DNA of 64,000 nucleotides from Novosphingobium sp. Fuku2-ISO-50 (GCF_001519055.1 NZ_KQ954290.1:156394-220393), one strand, 5' to 3'; positions 51,131-61,773 are shown, counted from the first letter of the stretch. Program-made: numbers and translations. Notes: generated by a model from the letters alone, not told the origin.

Positions 51131-51268
51131 AGCGACAGCCATGGCTGCGTGGGTCTTTGGGCTTGCGGGGTGTGTCTGTTGATGGCCCGTTGGATCGGGC
51201 CGCCACCAATCCCCCCCTTGCGTCGACGCCTCATGCAGTTCGTCCGATGCTGTTATGGGGATTTTTTC

Positions 51269-53254
51269 ATGACCCGAGATACCAGGTTTGCCCGTTTCCT
51301 GTTTGCCGCTTCGGCGCTTGCCCTGACCTGCTTCACACTACCCGGCGCCGCCTTGGCCGAAACCCCGTCGTCCGATGGGGGCGACGGAATCGTCGTCACC
51401 GCGCTACGCACCCCCGTCGACAGCGACCAGGTCTCGTCGAGCGTGACCGTGCTCGATGCCGACGATCTCGCGCTGGCGCAGCCGCTGGCGCTGACCGACG
51501 TGCTCGATCGCACCCCGAGCGTGACCGTCGCGCGCAACGGCGGCTATGGTCAGGTCACCAGCTTGCGCATTCGCGGCGCCGATCCGGCCGAGACCATCAT
51601 GGTGATCGACGGGATGCGCATGGCCGATCCGACCTCGATCAACGGCGGATTTGATATCACGCATCTGTTTGCCGACGACATCGCGCGCGTCGAAATCCTG
51701 CGCGGGCCGCAATCGATCCTGTGGGGATCGAACGCGATGGGCGGGATCATCAATGTCACGACAGTTGTGCCGACAAAGCCGCTCGAAGGCGATTTCGGCG
51801 TCGAGGGCGGGTCCAACCAGACGGTCAATGCCCATGCCGGGCTGGGCGGCACCTCGTCGCTGGTCGACTGGCGCGTATCGGGCACTGCGTTTTCGACCGA
51901 CGGCATTCCGACGCTGGTCGGCGGAACGCAGCCCAATGGCTATACCCGCAAGGCGGCAAGCGGCACGCTGACATTCCATATCGCGGCCAACGTCTCGCTC
52001 GATCTGCGCGGGTACTGGAACGATTCGCGCAACAGCTTTTCCGACACGTTCAGCCTGGCGCCGCAGATCTATGCGGGCGACTATGCGCTTACCAAGCAAT
52101 GGTCGGTCTATGCCGGGCTCAATGTCGCGCTGCTCGACGACCGGTTCAAGAACCGCATTTCGGTCCAGCAGGATCAGACCGACAACGAGGATCTCTATCC
52201 GATCAACGCGCTCTATGGCAGCCCGGCGCTGACGTTTGTCGGCCATGGCAAGACTCGCCGCTATGAATATCAGGGCACGCTGACCCCGACCAAGGGGATC
52301 GACCTGATTTTCGGCGCCGAGCGCGAAGAACAGCACATGCGCACGGGCTCGCCTTATGATGATGGCGGGCTGATGCCTTATGCCCTGGTGCCCGAAAGCG
52401 CGAATACCAACAGCGTCTATGGCGAAGCGCGCGTGACGCCGGTCACCGGGCTGACGCTCAACGGCGGCGTGCGCCATGACCATCATTCGCAATTCGGCGG
52501 CAACACCGTGTTCAGCGCGGGCGCGGCCTATACCCCCGACAAGGGCACGACCGTTCTGCGCGCGACGTATGACGAAGGCTACCGGGCGCCCTCGCTCTAT
52601 CAGCTTTACAGCGATTACGGGAACACCGGCCTCAAGCCCGAACATGCCAAAGGCTGGGAACTGGGCGCCGAACGCGCGCTGTTTGGCAAAGCGGTGCAGA
52701 TCGGCGCGACCTGGTGGGAACGCCGTTCGACCAACCTGATCGGGTTTGCCTATTGCCCCTACCCGATCAACCCGTCGGACCCGTCGACGCCGCCGGCCTG
52801 CCTGATCAACGGCTATGGCTATTACGCCAATGTCGACAAGGCATTCGGGCGCGGGCTCGAACTGACCGGCAAGGCGCGCGTGGCGCATCTGTTTGCCGAT
52901 GCCAACTATGCCATCGTCGTCAACGAAGACCGCACCGACGGCGCCACGACCTATGGCAAGCAATTGCCGCGCGTGCCGCGTCACGTGTTCAACGGCGAAG
53001 TGGGGTATGATCTGCCCTTTGGCGTGACCACCAGCGTCGCGATGCGCCACGCGGGCGCTTCGTTCAACGACAGCACTTATGCGCAAGTGCTTGGCGGCTA
53101 CACGCTGTTCGACTGGCGCGTCGAATGGAAGGTCCAGAGCGCGCTGACACTGTATGGCCGGATCGATAACATCGGCGACCGCCAGTATCAGACCGCCTAT
53201 GGCTACAACAGCCTCGGGCGCACCGCCTATGTCGGCATCCGGGGCCACTTCTGA
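51269..53254 (+). CDS. btuB: TonB-dependent vitamin B12 receptor (BtuB-like)
   Basis: From ATG 51269, with GGGGA about 8 bp upstream, the protein has 661 residues. A signal peptide ([21 protein letters not shown]) precedes the TonB box [11 protein letters not shown] and the plug with [21 protein letters not shown] and [19 protein letters not shown]. The barrel ends in aromatic Phe ([10 protein letters not shown]). The cobalamin riboswitch upstream and cobQ downstream (49-bp gap) support a corrinoid substrate. It would import B12 or related corrinoids with TonB energy. Confidence 0.93.
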   Translation: MTRDTRFARFLFAASALALTCFTLPGAALAETPSSDGGDGIVVTALRTPVDSDQVSSSVTVLDADDLALAQPLALTDVLDRTPSVTVARNGGYGQVTSLRIRGADPAETIMVIDGMRMADPTSINGGFDITHLFADDIARVEILRGPQSILWGSNAMGGIINVTTVVPTKPLEGDFGVEGGSNQTVNAHAGLGGTSSLVDWRVSGTAFSTDGIPTLVGGTQPNGYTRKAASGTLTFHIAANVSLDLRGYWNDSRNSFSDTFSLAPQIYAGDYALTKQWSVYAGLNVALLDDRFKNRISVQQDQTDNEDLYPINALYGSPALTFVGHGKTRRYEYQGTLTPTKGIDLIFGAEREEQHMRTGSPYDDGGLMPYALVPESANTNSVYGEARVTPVTGLTLNGGVRHDHHSQFGGNTVFSAGAAYTPDKGTTVLRATYDEGYRAPSLYQLYSDYGNTGLKPEHAKGWELGAERALFGKAVQIGATWWERRSTNLIGFAYCPYPINPSDPSTPPACLINGYGYYANVDKAFGRGLELTGKARVAHLFADANYAIVVNEDRTDGATTYGKQLPRVPRHVFNGEVGYDLPFGVTTSVAMRHAGASFNDSTYAQVLGGYTLFDWRVEWKVQSALTLYGRIDNIGDRQYQTAYGYNSLGRTAYVGIRGHF

Positions 53255-53303
53255 ACCAGCCCTGCCCGCCAGTAACCCTGCCCTCAGTGACCCTGGAGAT
53301 ACC

Positions 53304-54764
53304 ATGGCATCCATAATGCTCCAGGGAACGGGGTCGGACGTGGGCAAATCGGTGCTCGTCGCCGGGATTTGCCGCGCTCTGGCCAATCGTGGCCTGTCGG
53401 TCCTGCCGTTCAAGCCTCAGAACATGTCGAACAACGCCGCCGTCACTGCCGACGGCGGCGAAATCGGGCGCGCGCAGGCCTTGCAGGCGCTGGCCGCGCG
53501 CGCCGAGCCGCATACCGACATGAACCCGGTGCTGTTGAAACCGCAGGCCGATCTGACCGCGCAACTGATCGTTCATGGTCGCGTGCGCGGGACGCTCGGC
53601 ACGGCGGATTTCCGCGAAGGGCGGCGCCCTTTGCTGCCCGACGTGCTGAAAAGCCATGCGCGCCTCGCCGCGCGCTGCGACATTGTCGTGGTCGAAGGCG
53701 CGGGCAGCCCGGCGGAAATCAACTTGCGCAGCGGAGACATCGCCAACATGGGCTTTGCCCGCGCCGCAGGCGTGCCGGTCGTGCTGATCGGCGACATCGA
53801 TCGCGGCGGCGTGATCGCCGCGCTGGCGGGCACGCGCGCGGTGCTCGATCCAGCCGATGCGGCCATGATCCGGGGCTTTGTCATCAACAAGTTTCGCGGC
53901 GATCCCGCGCTGTTCGAAGACGGCTATCGCGCGATCGAGCGGCTGACCGGCTGGCCCGGCATGGGCGTCGTTCCCTGGCTCGCCGCCGCGCGGACGCTGC
54001 CGAGCGAGGATGCCGTCGTGCTCGAACGCGGCCTGGGCGCGCGGGCCGGGCGCCGGTTGATCGCCTGCCCGATCCTGCCGCGCATCGCCAATTTCGACGA
54101 TCTCGATCCGCTGAAGGCAGAACCGGTCGTCGAACTCGCGATGATCCCGCCTGGCACCCCCATTCCGGCAGAAGCAGCGCTGATCGTGCTGCCCGGATCC
54201 AAGGCGACGATCCCCGACATGGCCTTTTTGCGCGAACAGGGGTGGGACATCGACATCCTCGCGCATCACCGGCGCGGCGGCATGGTCTTGGGCATCTGCG
54301 GCGGATACCAGATGCTCGGACGATGGATTGCCGATCCCAAAGGCATCGAAGGCCCGCCCGCCACGATTGCCGGGCTCGGCCTGATCGATGTCACGACCAG
54401 GCTCTCGGGCGGCAAGACATTACGCGCCGTCTCCGGGGCCGCGCTCGGCACGCGGTTCGGCGGCTATGAAATGCACATCGGCGAAACGCATGGCCCCGGC
54501 GCCGGTTTGCCCTTCGCCGTGCTCGACGATGGTACGCTCGATGGCGCGCTCAGCCTCGATGGCCGGGTGATCGGGACGTATTGCCACGGCCTGTTTGCCG
54601 ATCCGGGCCTGCGCGGCGCGCTGCTCGGCAAGCTGGGCCTCGCCAGCAACGGACTCGATCACGCGGCCATGGTCGATGCCGCGCTCGACGAGCTGGCCGA
54701 CCATTGCGAACGCCATATCGCCATCGACGCGATGCTGGCCCTCGCGCGCGGCGCGGCGACCTGA
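53304..54764 (+). CDS. cobQ: Cobyric acid synthase
   Basis: From ATG 53304, with TGGAG 6 bp upstream, the protein has 486 residues, the usual length. The N-terminal P-loop is GTGSDVGKS (residues 8-16), followed by [13 protein letters not shown]. The C-terminal class I glutamine amidotransferase domain has the nucleophile Cys in [10 protein letters not shown], and the late YCHGLF carries the catalytic His. It amidates cobyrinate a,c-diamide to cobyric acid, using glutamine and ATP. It is under the same riboswitch as btuB. No other cob gene is in the window, so salvage or a separate biosynthetic locus is implied. Confidence 0.95.
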   Translation: MASIMLQGTGSDVGKSVLVAGICRALANRGLSVLPFKPQNMSNNAAVTADGGEIGRAQALQALAARAEPHTDMNPVLLKPQADLTAQLIVHGRVRGTLGTADFREGRRPLLPDVLKSHARLAARCDIVVVEGAGSPAEINLRSGDIANMGFARAAGVPVVLIGDIDRGGVIAALAGTRAVLDPADAAMIRGFVINKFRGDPALFEDGYRAIERLTGWPGMGVVPWLAAARTLPSEDAVVLERGLGARAGRRLIACPILPRIANFDDLDPLKAEPVVELAMIPPGTPIPAEAALIVLPGSKATIPDMAFLREQGWDIDILAHHRRGGMVLGICGGYQMLGRWIADPKGIEGPPATIAGLGLIDVTTRLSGGKTLRAVSGAALGTRFGGYEMHIGETHGPGAGLPFAVLDDGTLDGALSLDGRVIGTYCHGLFADPGLRGALLGKLGLASNGLDHAAMVDAALDELADHCERHIAIDAMLALARGAAT

Positions 54765-54853
54765 GCCGATTTCACCATGGTCCCGTCCCCGTGACGCCCC
54801 CCCAAACCTTCATCCAGCCGAGATCAGAGCTGCCCCTTGCTTTTTCAGGTCGC

Positions 54854-54928
54854 CTAGTGGTCCGATTCTGACATTTGCGACCGTGCTATCCGGATGGCGG
54901 GAGGCAAATGTCAAAAACAATCCACTAG
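54854..54928. repeat. MITE-like palindromic repeat, copy 3
   Basis: This 75-bp element is bounded by CTAGTGG and CCACTAG. The left arm is the GGTCCGATTCTGAC type (copy 2) and the right arm the GTCAAAAACAATCC type (copy 1). Its centre is the centre of copy 1 inverted, with one mismatch. The terminal CTAG supplies the ybdD stop codon (54925-54927). Confidence 0.82.
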
Positions 54929-55146
54929 CAGCAGCGCCCGCCGCGCCCGCCGCCAAATTTGTGGGCTTCGCGGTTGCGGATGAATTCGGCGCGGGTCATC
55001 GGGGCCCGCCCCCCATGATCATGCCCCCCATGATCATGCCCCCCATGATCCTGTCCGGCCTGGCATTCGCGGATGTGGGCGCAATAGGCGTCATAGTCGC
55101 CGAGGCCCAGCAGGGCATAAACGAACGTGCGGATCGGGCTGCGCAT
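54925..55146 (-). CDS. YbdD/YjiX-family protein with inserted HDHGG repeats
   Basis: From ATG 55146, with AAAGGAT upstream, it encodes 73 residues. The start (RTFVYALLGLGDYDAYCAHI) and end (MTRAEFIRNREAHKFGGGRGGRCC) match the YbdD/YjiX family, small cytosolic proteins associated with CstA pyruvate/peptide transporters. Between them is an unusual triplicated HDHGG segment (about residues 34-46), encoded by a 15-bp tandem repeat. The stop TAG comes from the end of a MITE-like repeat. It is divergent from cstA rather than downstream on the same strand as is usual. Confidence 0.85.
   Translation of the reverse strand: MRSPIRTFVYALLGLGDYDAYCAHIRECQAGQDHGGHDHGGHDHGGRAPMTRAEFIRNREAHKFGGGRGGRCC
55008..55052. 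repeat. 15-bp tandem repeat inside ybdD
   Basis: GCCCCCCATGATCAT occurs three times in tandem (the last copy ends CT). It encodes repeated HDHGG on the minus strand and keeps frame, so copy number could vary without breaking the gene. Confidence 0.85.
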
Positions 55147-55177
55147 GGGGCGATCCTTTCACAGGACAGCATGCATC

Positions 55178-55247
55178 GCAAGATGGCCGGGGCAAGATGG
55201 CCGGGGCAAGATGGCCGGGGCAAGATGGCCGGGGCAAGATGGTCGGG
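55178..55247. repeat. 14-bp tandem repeat in the ybdD/cstA divergent promoter region
   Basis: GCAAGATGGCCGGG occurs five times at 14-bp spacing (55178, 55192, 55206, 55220, 55234); the last copy has one change. It fills most of the 169-bp divergent interval between the ybdD and cstA starts. Confidence 0.88.
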
Positions 55248-55315
55248 CTTGCCAGCCGGGCGGTCTTGGCCATATCGCTGAGCGCTGCGAAAAACCAACG
55301 GGAGAGATGCGCATC

Positions 55316-57328
55316 ATGGCAATTCGGGGGCGACGCTGGCCGTGGCTGCTGGTCGGGCTGACAGGCGCAGGCGCGGCGGCGATGGTGGCGCTGTCGCGGG
55401 GTGAACGGGTCAATGCGATCTGGCTGCTGATTGCGGCGGTCTCGGTCTATCTGATTGCCTATCGCTTCTATGCGCGGTTCATTGCCACGCGCGTTTTGGG
55501 AATCGATCCGGCGCGACCTACCCCGGCGCACGTGCATGGCGACGGGCTCGATTTCGTGCCGACCGATCGCACCGTCTTGTTCGGGCATCATTTTGCCGCG
55601 ATTGCGGGCGCCGGGCCGCTGGTCGGGCCGGTGCTGGCCGCGCAGATGGGCTATTTGCCGGGGACATTGTGGATTCTGGCGGGTGTCGTGCTGGCGGGCG
55701 CGGTGCAGGATTTCATCACGCTGTTCATTTCGATGCGGCGCGACGGGCGCTCGTTCGGCGAACTGGTGCGCATGGAAATGGGCGCGATTGCCGGGGTGGC
55801 CGCGCTGATCGGCACATTCGTGATCATGGTCATCATTCTGGCCGTGCTCGCGCTGATCGTCGTCAAGGCGCTGGCCAACAGCCCGTGGGGCCTGTTCACG
55901 GTAACCGCGACGATGCCGCTGGCGGTGATGATGGGCGCCTATATGCGCTGGGTTCGTCCCGGGCGCGTCGGCGAAGCCTCGATCCTGGGCGTGATCGGAC
56001 TGTTTGCCGCGATCCTCGCCGGGCGCTGGGTGGCCGAGGCGCCGGTTTGGGCGGCCTTGTTCACATGGTCGCCGACCGCGCTGTGCTGGGCGTTGATCGG
56101 CTATGGCGCCACGGCTTCGCTGCTGCCGGTGTGGTTGCTGCTCGCGCCGCGCGATTATCTGTCGACCTTTCTCAAGATCGGGGCGATCGTCGCGCTGGCA
56201 ATCGGGATCGTGCTGGTCCAGCCGGTTTTGCGCATGCCCGCGATCACGCCGTTTGCGATCAGCGGCGGGCCGGTCTTTGCCGGTGGGCTGTTTCCCTTTC
56301 TGTTCATCACTATCGCCTGCGGTGCGGTCTCGGGGTTTCACGCGCTGATCGCCTGCGGCACGACGCCAAAGCTGATCGCGAGCGAGGCCGATGCGCAATT
56401 CATCGGCTATGGCGCGATGCTGGCGGAAAGCTTTGTCGCGATGATGGCGCTGATTTCCGCCTCGATCCTCGATCCGGGGGTCTATTTCGCGATGAACAGC
56501 CCCACCGCGCTCGTCGGCACCGATGCGGCCAGCGCGTCGGCGGCAGTGACCAGACTGGGCTTTGCCGTTTCGGCGCAGACGATCGAGACGACCGCGCGCG
56601 AGGTCGGCGAAAAGACCGTGATCAGCCGCGCGGGCGGCGCGCCGACGCTGGCGGTGGGCATGGCGGAGATTTTCAGCCATGTTCTGGGCGGGGCGACGAT
56701 GAAGGCGTTCTGGTATCATTTCGCCATCCTGTTCGAGGCGCTGTTCATCCTGACTGCGGTCGATGCCGGAACGCGCACCGGGCGCTTCATGTTGCAGGAT
56801 CTGTTTGCGCTGATCGTGCCGCGCACGCAGGTCCAGTCGTGGCCCGGCGCGGGGCTGGCGACGGGGGCCTGCGTCGCTAGTTGGGGGTTCTTTCTCTATC
56901 AGGGGGTCACCGATCCGCTGGGCGGGGTAAACACCTTGTGGCCGCTGTTCGGCATTGCCAATCAGATGCTCGCGGCGATCGCGCTGCTGCTTGGCACGGT
57001 TGTCCTGTTCCGCATGGGGCGGGCGCGGTTTGCCTGGGTGACGATCGTGCCTGCGTCATGGCTGCTTGCCTGCACCGGCTATGCCGCCTGGCTCAAGCTG
57101 ATGTCGGATGATCCGAAAATCGGCTTTGTCGCCCATGCCCGGCGCTTTGCCGCAGCGCTCGATGCCGGGACGGTGCTCGCCCCGGCGCATTCGCTCGGCG
57201 ACATGATCCGCATCGCGGGCAATGACCGCATCGATGCCGCGATCTGCGCATTCCTCGCCCTCATCCTTGGCACGGTGCTGGCCTGCAGCCTGGTCGTCAT
57301 CGCGCGCACGCGCGTTCGCGCGGCATGA
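55316..57328 (+). CDS. cstA: CstA-family pyruvate/peptide transporter
   Basis: From ATG 55316, with GGAGAG 9 bp upstream, the protein has 670 residues, near the usual 690-700. ATG 55307 is an alternative. It is a polytopic inner-membrane protein. The family opening ([19 protein letters not shown]) is followed by [25 protein letters not shown] and a long series of membrane helices, with [18 protein letters not shown] near the end. CstA was named for carbon-starvation peptide uptake, and later work points to pyruvate. The ybdD partner is divergent. The nitronate monooxygenase-like gene overlaps its stop by 4 bases. Confidence 0.93.
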   Translation: MAIRGRRWPWLLVGLTGAGAAAMVALSRGERVNAIWLLIAAVSVYLIAYRFYARFIATRVLGIDPARPTPAHVHGDGLDFVPTDRTVLFGHHFAAIAGAGPLVGPVLAAQMGYLPGTLWILAGVVLAGAVQDFITLFISMRRDGRSFGELVRMEMGAIAGVAALIGTFVIMVIILAVLALIVVKALANSPWGLFTVTATMPLAVMMGAYMRWVRPGRVGEASILGVIGLFAAILAGRWVAEAPVWAALFTWSPTALCWALIGYGATASLLPVWLLLAPRDYLSTFLKIGAIVALAIGIVLVQPVLRMPAITPFAISGGPVFAGGLFPFLFITIACGAVSGFHALIACGTTPKLIASEADAQFIGYGAMLAESFVAMMALISASILDPGVYFAMNSPTALVGTDAASASAAVTRLGFAVSAQTIETTAREVGEKTVISRAGGAPTLAVGMAEIFSHVLGGATMKAFWYHFAILFEALFILTAVDAGTRTGRFMLQDLFALIVPRTQVQSWPGAGLATGACVASWGFFLYQGVTDPLGGVNTLWPLFGIANQMLAAIALLLGTVVLFRMGRARFAWVTIVPASWLLACTGYAAWLKLMSDDPKIGFVAHARRFAAALDAGTVLAPAHSLGDMIRIAGNDRIDAAICAFLALILGTVLACSLVVIARTRVRAA

Positions 57329-58389
57329 CCGCGCTGCTCGATCGGCTGGGCATCGCCTTGCCCATTCTGCAGGCGCCGATGGCCGGGGTGTCTTCGCCCG
57401 CGATGGCGGCGGCGGTGTCGGAGGCAGGCGGGCTCGGCGCGCTGGGGCTCGGCGCGGCGGGTGTCGCAGGCGCGCAAGAGATGATCGCACACCTGCGCAA
57501 GCGCAGCGACCGGCCATTCGGCGTCAACGTGTTTGTCCACACCCCAGCCCGCCGCGATGCCGCGCGCGAGGCGGGCTGGATCGAACGCTGGCGCCCCGAA
57601 TTCGCCCGGTTCAAAGCCGAACCACCGGCGCGGCTCGATGAAATCTACACCAGTTTTGCCGTCGATGACGCGATGCTGGCGATGCTGCTGGCCGAACGTC
57701 CGGCGGTCGTCAGCTTTCATTTCGGGCTGCCCGATGCGGCGCGGATTGCGGCCTTGCGCGATGCAGGGATAACGCTGCTGGCGACAGCGACAAACCTAGC
57801 CGAGGCGCGCGCGGCCAAAGCCGCCGGGATCGACGCGATCATCGCGCAAGGCTGGGAAGCGGGCGGCCATCGCGGCAGTTTCGATCCCGACGCGCCCGAT
57901 GATCGGCTCGGCACGCTGGCGCTGGTGCGCATTCTGGCGCGACAGGCCGACATCCCGGTGATCGCGGCGGGCGGGATCATGGATGGCGCCGCGATCGATG
58001 CCGCGCTGGCGCTCGGCGCGGCGGCGGCGCAATTGGGCACGGCCTATGTCGCTACCGATGAAAGCCTCGCCGATCCCGGCTATCGCGCGGCGCTGGCTGG
58101 CCCGGCGGCGCATCACACGACGATGACCCGCGTCATTTCCGGCCGCCCGGCGCGGTGTCTGGCCAATCGCTTTACCGCCATCGGCGCGGACATCCCGGCC
58201 GAAGCGATCCCCGCCTATCCGGTGGCCTATGACCTGGGCAAGGCGCTCAACGCGGCGGCCAAGGCCAAGGCAGAACCCGGCTTTGGCGCGCAATGGGCCG
58301 GGCAAGGCGCGCCGCTCGCCCGCGCCATGCCCGCCGCCGCGTTGACGCGCATGCTGGCCGGGGAAATGCGGCCCCGACCGATCGGCTGA
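57325..58389 (+). CDS. Nitronate monooxygenase family protein
   Basis: This 354-residue protein is an FMN-dependent TIM-barrel enzyme of the 2-nitropropane dioxygenase/NMO family: [29 protein letters not shown] at the start, [15 protein letters not shown] with the conserved His, and [30 protein letters not shown] in the FMN-phosphate region. It would oxidise alkyl nitronates such as propionate-3-nitronate, a detoxification role. The ATG overlaps the cstA TGA (ATGA), so translation is coupled, though a functional link to cstA is not obvious. The 3' end abuts the next convergent gene without a gap. Confidence 0.88.
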   Translation: MTALLDRLGIALPILQAPMAGVSSPAMAAAVSEAGGLGALGLGAAGVAGAQEMIAHLRKRSDRPFGVNVFVHTPARRDAAREAGWIERWRPEFARFKAEPPARLDEIYTSFAVDDAMLAMLLAERPAVVSFHFGLPDAARIAALRDAGITLLATATNLAEARAAKAAGIDAIIAQGWEAGGHRGSFDPDAPDDRLGTLALVRILARQADIPVIAAGGIMDGAAIDAALALGAAAAQLGTAYVATDESLADPGYRAALAGPAAHHTTMTRVISGRPARCLANRFTAIGADIPAEAIPAYPVAYDLGKALNAAAKAKAEPGFGAQWAGQGAPLARAMPAAALTRMLAGEMRPRPIG

Positions 58390-59280
58390 TCAGCGCGCGG
58401 GCGCTGCGTGCTGGACAGGATAAAGCTGCGGCGGCGGCCCCCGAAAGCGTTGCTGTTGCCAGGTGCCGAATTGCTGCGCAGCGGCTTCGTGCTGCGCGCG
58501 CGTTTCGGTCCAGGGGCGCTGCTCTTCGTCGCGATGCGCGCCGTTCCAGGCAGCCCAGTCGGGGTTTTGGTCCATCTGGCGCTGCCATGCGACGCGCTGC
58601 GCGGCGAGATCGGCGCGGCTGTCGCTCCAGACATAGGCATTGACCGCCAGATGCGGCCGCGTCGATGCCGCGCGCCACAGCGCATGGCCCCGATCGAGGT
58701 AGCGCCCGGCATAAATCACCGGCTGCGCCCCGTCGGCGAGATCGATCGGCATACCCGCAGGCGTAAACAGCGCGACCAGGGCGCCGTCGTCATAGGCATA
58801 GGCATAGTGCGAATCGCGCACGAGATAGGGCGTTTCGGACCCGGCCTGATACGTATACGTGCGATAGCCGCCCGCGACCGGCTCGCAGATCACCCGCGCG
58901 CCCTGCCCCGTGGTCCAGACCCAGAGCCGCACGCCGCCTTCTTCGAAACTGTAATCGGGCGGCGCGTCTTCGACCGCGTTTTCCTGATAGGCGGCGCGGT
59001 CGAGATAGCCAAAACTCTCGCGGCGGTCTGCCAGGCGCCGCAGCCGCACAGACTGCCCCACCGGCAGCGCGGTCACCGGCGGCGCAAGGCTGACCCTTGC
59101 CGGCGTCGTCGTGCTGAGCGGCAAGACGGCAGGCGTCGCATCCCCGGCCTCGGCGCTGCCGCTGTCCGATGGCGCCGCGCCCGGCGCACCATGACTGGCG
59201 CACGCGCCCAAGGCGCTGGTCAGCAAGAGCCCCGCGCTCCAGGTGGCAAATGCGCGTTTGCGCAAACGCGATTGCGACAT
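58390..59280 (-). CDS. Lipoprotein of unknown function
   Basis: From ATG 59280, with GGAGAG 6 bp upstream, it encodes 296 residues. The signal peptide (AFATWSAGLLLTSALGAC) has the lipobox ALGAC, so the mature protein is a lipoprotein. An Ala/Pro/Ser-rich linker leads to a Tyr-rich core (GGYRTYTYQAGSETPYLVRD; YAYAYDDGALVALF), and the C-terminal part has Trp-containing segments (VAWQRQMDQNPDWAAWNGAH) that look helical. I recognise no named domain. It may be a periplasmic or outer-membrane structural protein, but this is not supported by a family match. Confidence 0.7.
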   Translation of the reverse strand: MSQSRLRKRAFATWSAGLLLTSALGACASHGAPGAAPSDSGSAEAGDATPAVLPLSTTTPARVSLAPPVTALPVGQSVRLRRLADRRESFGYLDRAAYQENAVEDAPPDYSFEEGGVRLWVWTTGQGARVICEPVAGGYRTYTYQAGSETPYLVRDSHYAYAYDDGALVALFTPAGMPIDLADGAQPVIYAGRYLDRGHALWRAASTRPHLAVNAYVWSDSRADLAAQRVAWQRQMDQNPDWAAWNGAHRDEEQRPWTETRAQHEAAAQQFGTWQQQRFRGPPPQLYPVQHAAPAR

Positions 59281-59412
59281 GGCTCGCTCTCCTCGAATCC
59301 GGGCCCGCATGTGGGCAAGTCCGATGGAACCATCGAACCCCGCCCGCACATGCCATGGCCAAGCTGAGCCAGCGCTGAACCGGAGGTGCGGGCCCGGCTC
59401 AGGCAAAAAAAT

Positions 59413-60285
59413 TCAAATGGTCAGCGCCGCGCCGCGCGCGACCATGCGCACCGTTCCGCCGATCCAGACCGCATCATCTTCGATGGCGACCGCGATCCGG
59501 CCATCGGCGCCGATGCATTGCCCCTGCCCGGCGACATAGCCCGGCGCGGCGACCTGGCCGCCGGCAACAAGATATTGCGCGACCGAGGCATTGAGACTGC
59601 CGGTCACCGGATCTTCGACCACACGACCGTTGGCATCGGCGAAAAAGGCGCGCAGTTCGAACTGGCGATCACGCCCGCCATCGCTCCACGCGCCGACCAG
59701 CCCGACATCGGTCGGCACCGGTGCGACCGGCACCGGGCGCGCAGCCAGCACCGCCTCGGCCGAAACCATCTGCAACAGCCGCCATCCGGGGCCGTTGTCG
59801 GCATGGACGGCAGCGATGACATCGGCCTCGCAGACCCCGGCGATGCGAATTGCCTCGGCCCGTTCCCCGGCATCGAGCGGCCCCGAACGGCGCAAGGGCG
59901 GCGCGCGAAAGGCAAAGGCCTCGCCATCGCGGCGCACCTCGATCAGCCCCACGCCACATTGCTGGACGATCACGCCATCGCGCGCCGGGCGTCCCCCGGC
60001 GGCAAGCCATGCCGCCGCGCTGCCCAATGTGGGATGTCCGGCAAAGGGCAATTCCCCCGCCGGATAGAAAATCCGCACCCGATAGTCCGCACCGGGCATC
60101 CCTGCACCCGAATCGCCGCAAGCCACGGGGGTCGGCGGCAAAAGAAAAGTGGTCTCGGAAAAGCCCAGCCAGCGGGTCAGCGCCAGCATGGCACCGCCAT
60201 CCAGCGCATCGGCGCCATGGACCACCGCCAGCGGATTCCCGGACAGGGCCCCATCGGCAAAGACATCGACCAGATCAAGCTGCAT
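59413..60285 (-). CDS. PhzF-family protein (isomerase/epimerase fold)
   Basis: From ATG 60285 it encodes 290 residues; ATG 60297 is an alternative. The start QLDLVDVFADGALSGNPLAVV and the catalytic Glu in LGFSETTFLLPP are characteristic of PhzF, whose two-domain fold resembles diaminopimelate epimerase. GELPFAGHPTLGSAAA and DPVTGSLNASVAQYLV are the family's two mirror-image signature blocks. The role outside phenazine clusters is usually unknown. No phenazine gene is in the window, so a housekeeping isomerase role is more likely. Confidence 0.88.
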   Translation of the reverse strand: MQLDLVDVFADGALSGNPLAVVHGADALDGGAMLALTRWLGFSETTFLLPPTPVACGDSGAGMPGADYRVRIFYPAGELPFAGHPTLGSAAAWLAAGGRPARDGVIVQQCGVGLIEVRRDGEAFAFRAPPLRRSGPLDAGERAEAIRIAGVCEADVIAAVHADNGPGWRLLQMVSAEAVLAARPVPVAPVPTDVGLVGAWSDGGRDRQFELRAFFADANGRVVEDPVTGSLNASVAQYLVAGGQVAAPGYVAGQGQCIGADGRIAVAIEDDAVWIGGTVRMVARGAALTI

Positions 60286-60432
60286 GATGCGGGGCATACC
60301 GCGCGCCGGGTCGCCGGGCAACCGGGCAACCCGGCGCGACCTTCGTCGCGCGGTTGCAAAGGCCCTTTACCTGCCGCCCGTTAAGCGCGAATTAGGGCTC
60401 CCCCCAAAGACAGCCACAAGAGTCCCTCAAAT

Positions 60433-61725
60433 ATGTCGATGTTCCTGCTTGATGCCGCGCTGAAACGCCTGATCCGCCAGGGTACGCTGACCGTGACCGA
60501 GGCCAGTGGTCGCCAGCGCCGTTATGGCACCGAAACGCCGGGCTGGCCCAATCTGGGCCTGCGCCTCAATGACAAGGGCGCGCCGGGCAAGATCGCGCGC
60601 AACCCCAGCCTGGGCTTTGCCGAAGCCTATATGGATCAGCGCGTCGACATCGAAGGCGGCGACATCATGGATTTCGTCAGCTTCGTGCGGCGCAACAATC
60701 CCTGGGACAGCGGGCGCGACCTCGACAATCCGGGCCTCGTGGCAAAGGCGCGGCTGGCGCTGGTGGGCCGGATCAACCGGATCAACGCGCGCGCCGCTTC
60801 GCTGCGCAACGTGTCGCATCACTACGACATCGACGACCGGCTCTATGACTTGTTCCTCGATCCGAACCGGCAATATTCCTGCGCCTATTGGGCCGACGGG
60901 ATCACCACGCTCGAACAGGCGCAAATCGCCAAGATGAACCACATCGCGGCCAAGCTGAATCTCAAGCCCGGCGTCCGCGTGCTCGACATCGGCTGCGGCT
61001 GGGGGGGGCTTGCCATTCACCTGCACAAAGTGACTGGCGCCAAAATTCACGGCATTTCGCTCAGCAAGGAACAGATCGGCTATGCCAAGGCCTGGGCCGA
61101 GCGCGAAGGCGTCGCCGATGCGGTGACATTCAGCCTGACCGATTATCGCGATGTCGCGGGCAAATTCGACCGGATCGTCTCGGTCGGCATGTTCGAACAT
61201 GTCGGCACGCGCAATTTCCCTGAATTTTTCCGCAAGATCCATAACTTGCTTGAAACTGACGGCGTCATGCTGCTGCACACCATCGGCCGCTCCGCGCCTC
61301 CGGGGGTCACCGACGATTTCACGCGCAAATACATTTTCCCGGGCGGCTATATCCCGTCGTTGAGCGAAACGGTCGCGGCGATCGAGCCCAACAAGCTGAT
61401 GCTGGCCGATTGCGAAATCCTGCGCCGCCACTATGCGCCGACGCTGCGCGCCTGGTTCGACCGCTGCGTTGCCCAGCACGATCGCATCGTCGAACTGTTC
61501 GATGAAAAATTCTATCGCATGTGGCTGTTCTATCTCGCAGGCGCGGCAACCGCGTTCGAACACGCCAGCCTGGTCAATTTTCAGCTGCAACTGGTGCGCG
61601 ACCGCGACGCCGTGCCGATCACGCGCGATTATATCGAGGCGACCGAAAAGCGGCTCAACGCCGGCGATACGACCGGAATGGGCGCGACCGTCGTGCCGCT
61701 GCGCCGCGACAACGCGCCGGCCTGA
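60433..61725 (+). CDS. cfa: Cyclopropane-fatty-acyl-phospholipid synthase
   Basis: The 430-residue protein is a SAM-dependent methyltransferase that cyclopropanates unsaturated acyl chains in membrane phospholipids. The SAM motif is VLDIGCGWGGLAIHL. Active-site residues fit the family: Cys in YSCAYWADG, Glu in SVGMFEHVG, His/Ile in LLHTIG, with a Tyr-rich ending. The N-terminal helical segment (about residues 1-130) is the usual lipid-binding region. No strong ribosome site precedes ATG 60433. It is followed by a long hairpin at 61741. Stationary-phase control is typical for the family but no promoter is visible. Confidence 0.92.
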   Translation: MSMFLLDAALKRLIRQGTLTVTEASGRQRRYGTETPGWPNLGLRLNDKGAPGKIARNPSLGFAEAYMDQRVDIEGGDIMDFVSFVRRNNPWDSGRDLDNPGLVAKARLALVGRINRINARAASLRNVSHHYDIDDRLYDLFLDPNRQYSCAYWADGITTLEQAQIAKMNHIAAKLNLKPGVRVLDIGCGWGGLAIHLHKVTGAKIHGISLSKEQIGYAKAWAEREGVADAVTFSLTDYRDVAGKFDRIVSVGMFEHVGTRNFPEFFRKIHNLLETDGVMLLHTIGRSAPPGVTDDFTRKYIFPGGYIPSLSETVAAIEPNKLMLADCEILRRHYAPTLRAWFDRCVAQHDRIVELFDEKFYRMWLFYLAGAATAFEHASLVNFQLQLVRDRDAVPITRDYIEATEKRLNAGDTTGMGATVVPLRRDNAPA

Positions 61726-61740
61726 TTTATGGCAGAATGC

Positions 61741-61773
61741 CAGGGGATGGCCGGCCGGAGCCGGCCACCCCTG
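61741..61773 (+). terminator. Strong hairpin after cfa
   Basis: CAGGGGATGGCCGGC pairs with GCCGGCCACCCCTG through a CGGA loop, 15 bp after the cfa stop. The following TTGCAT is not a real U-run, so termination may be incomplete. Confidence 0.6.

Noticed and set aside
55091..56719. A 542-codon minus-strand frame opposite cstA
   Set aside because: Antisense shadow of a clear CstA membrane protein, with His/Asp/Arg-rich composition.
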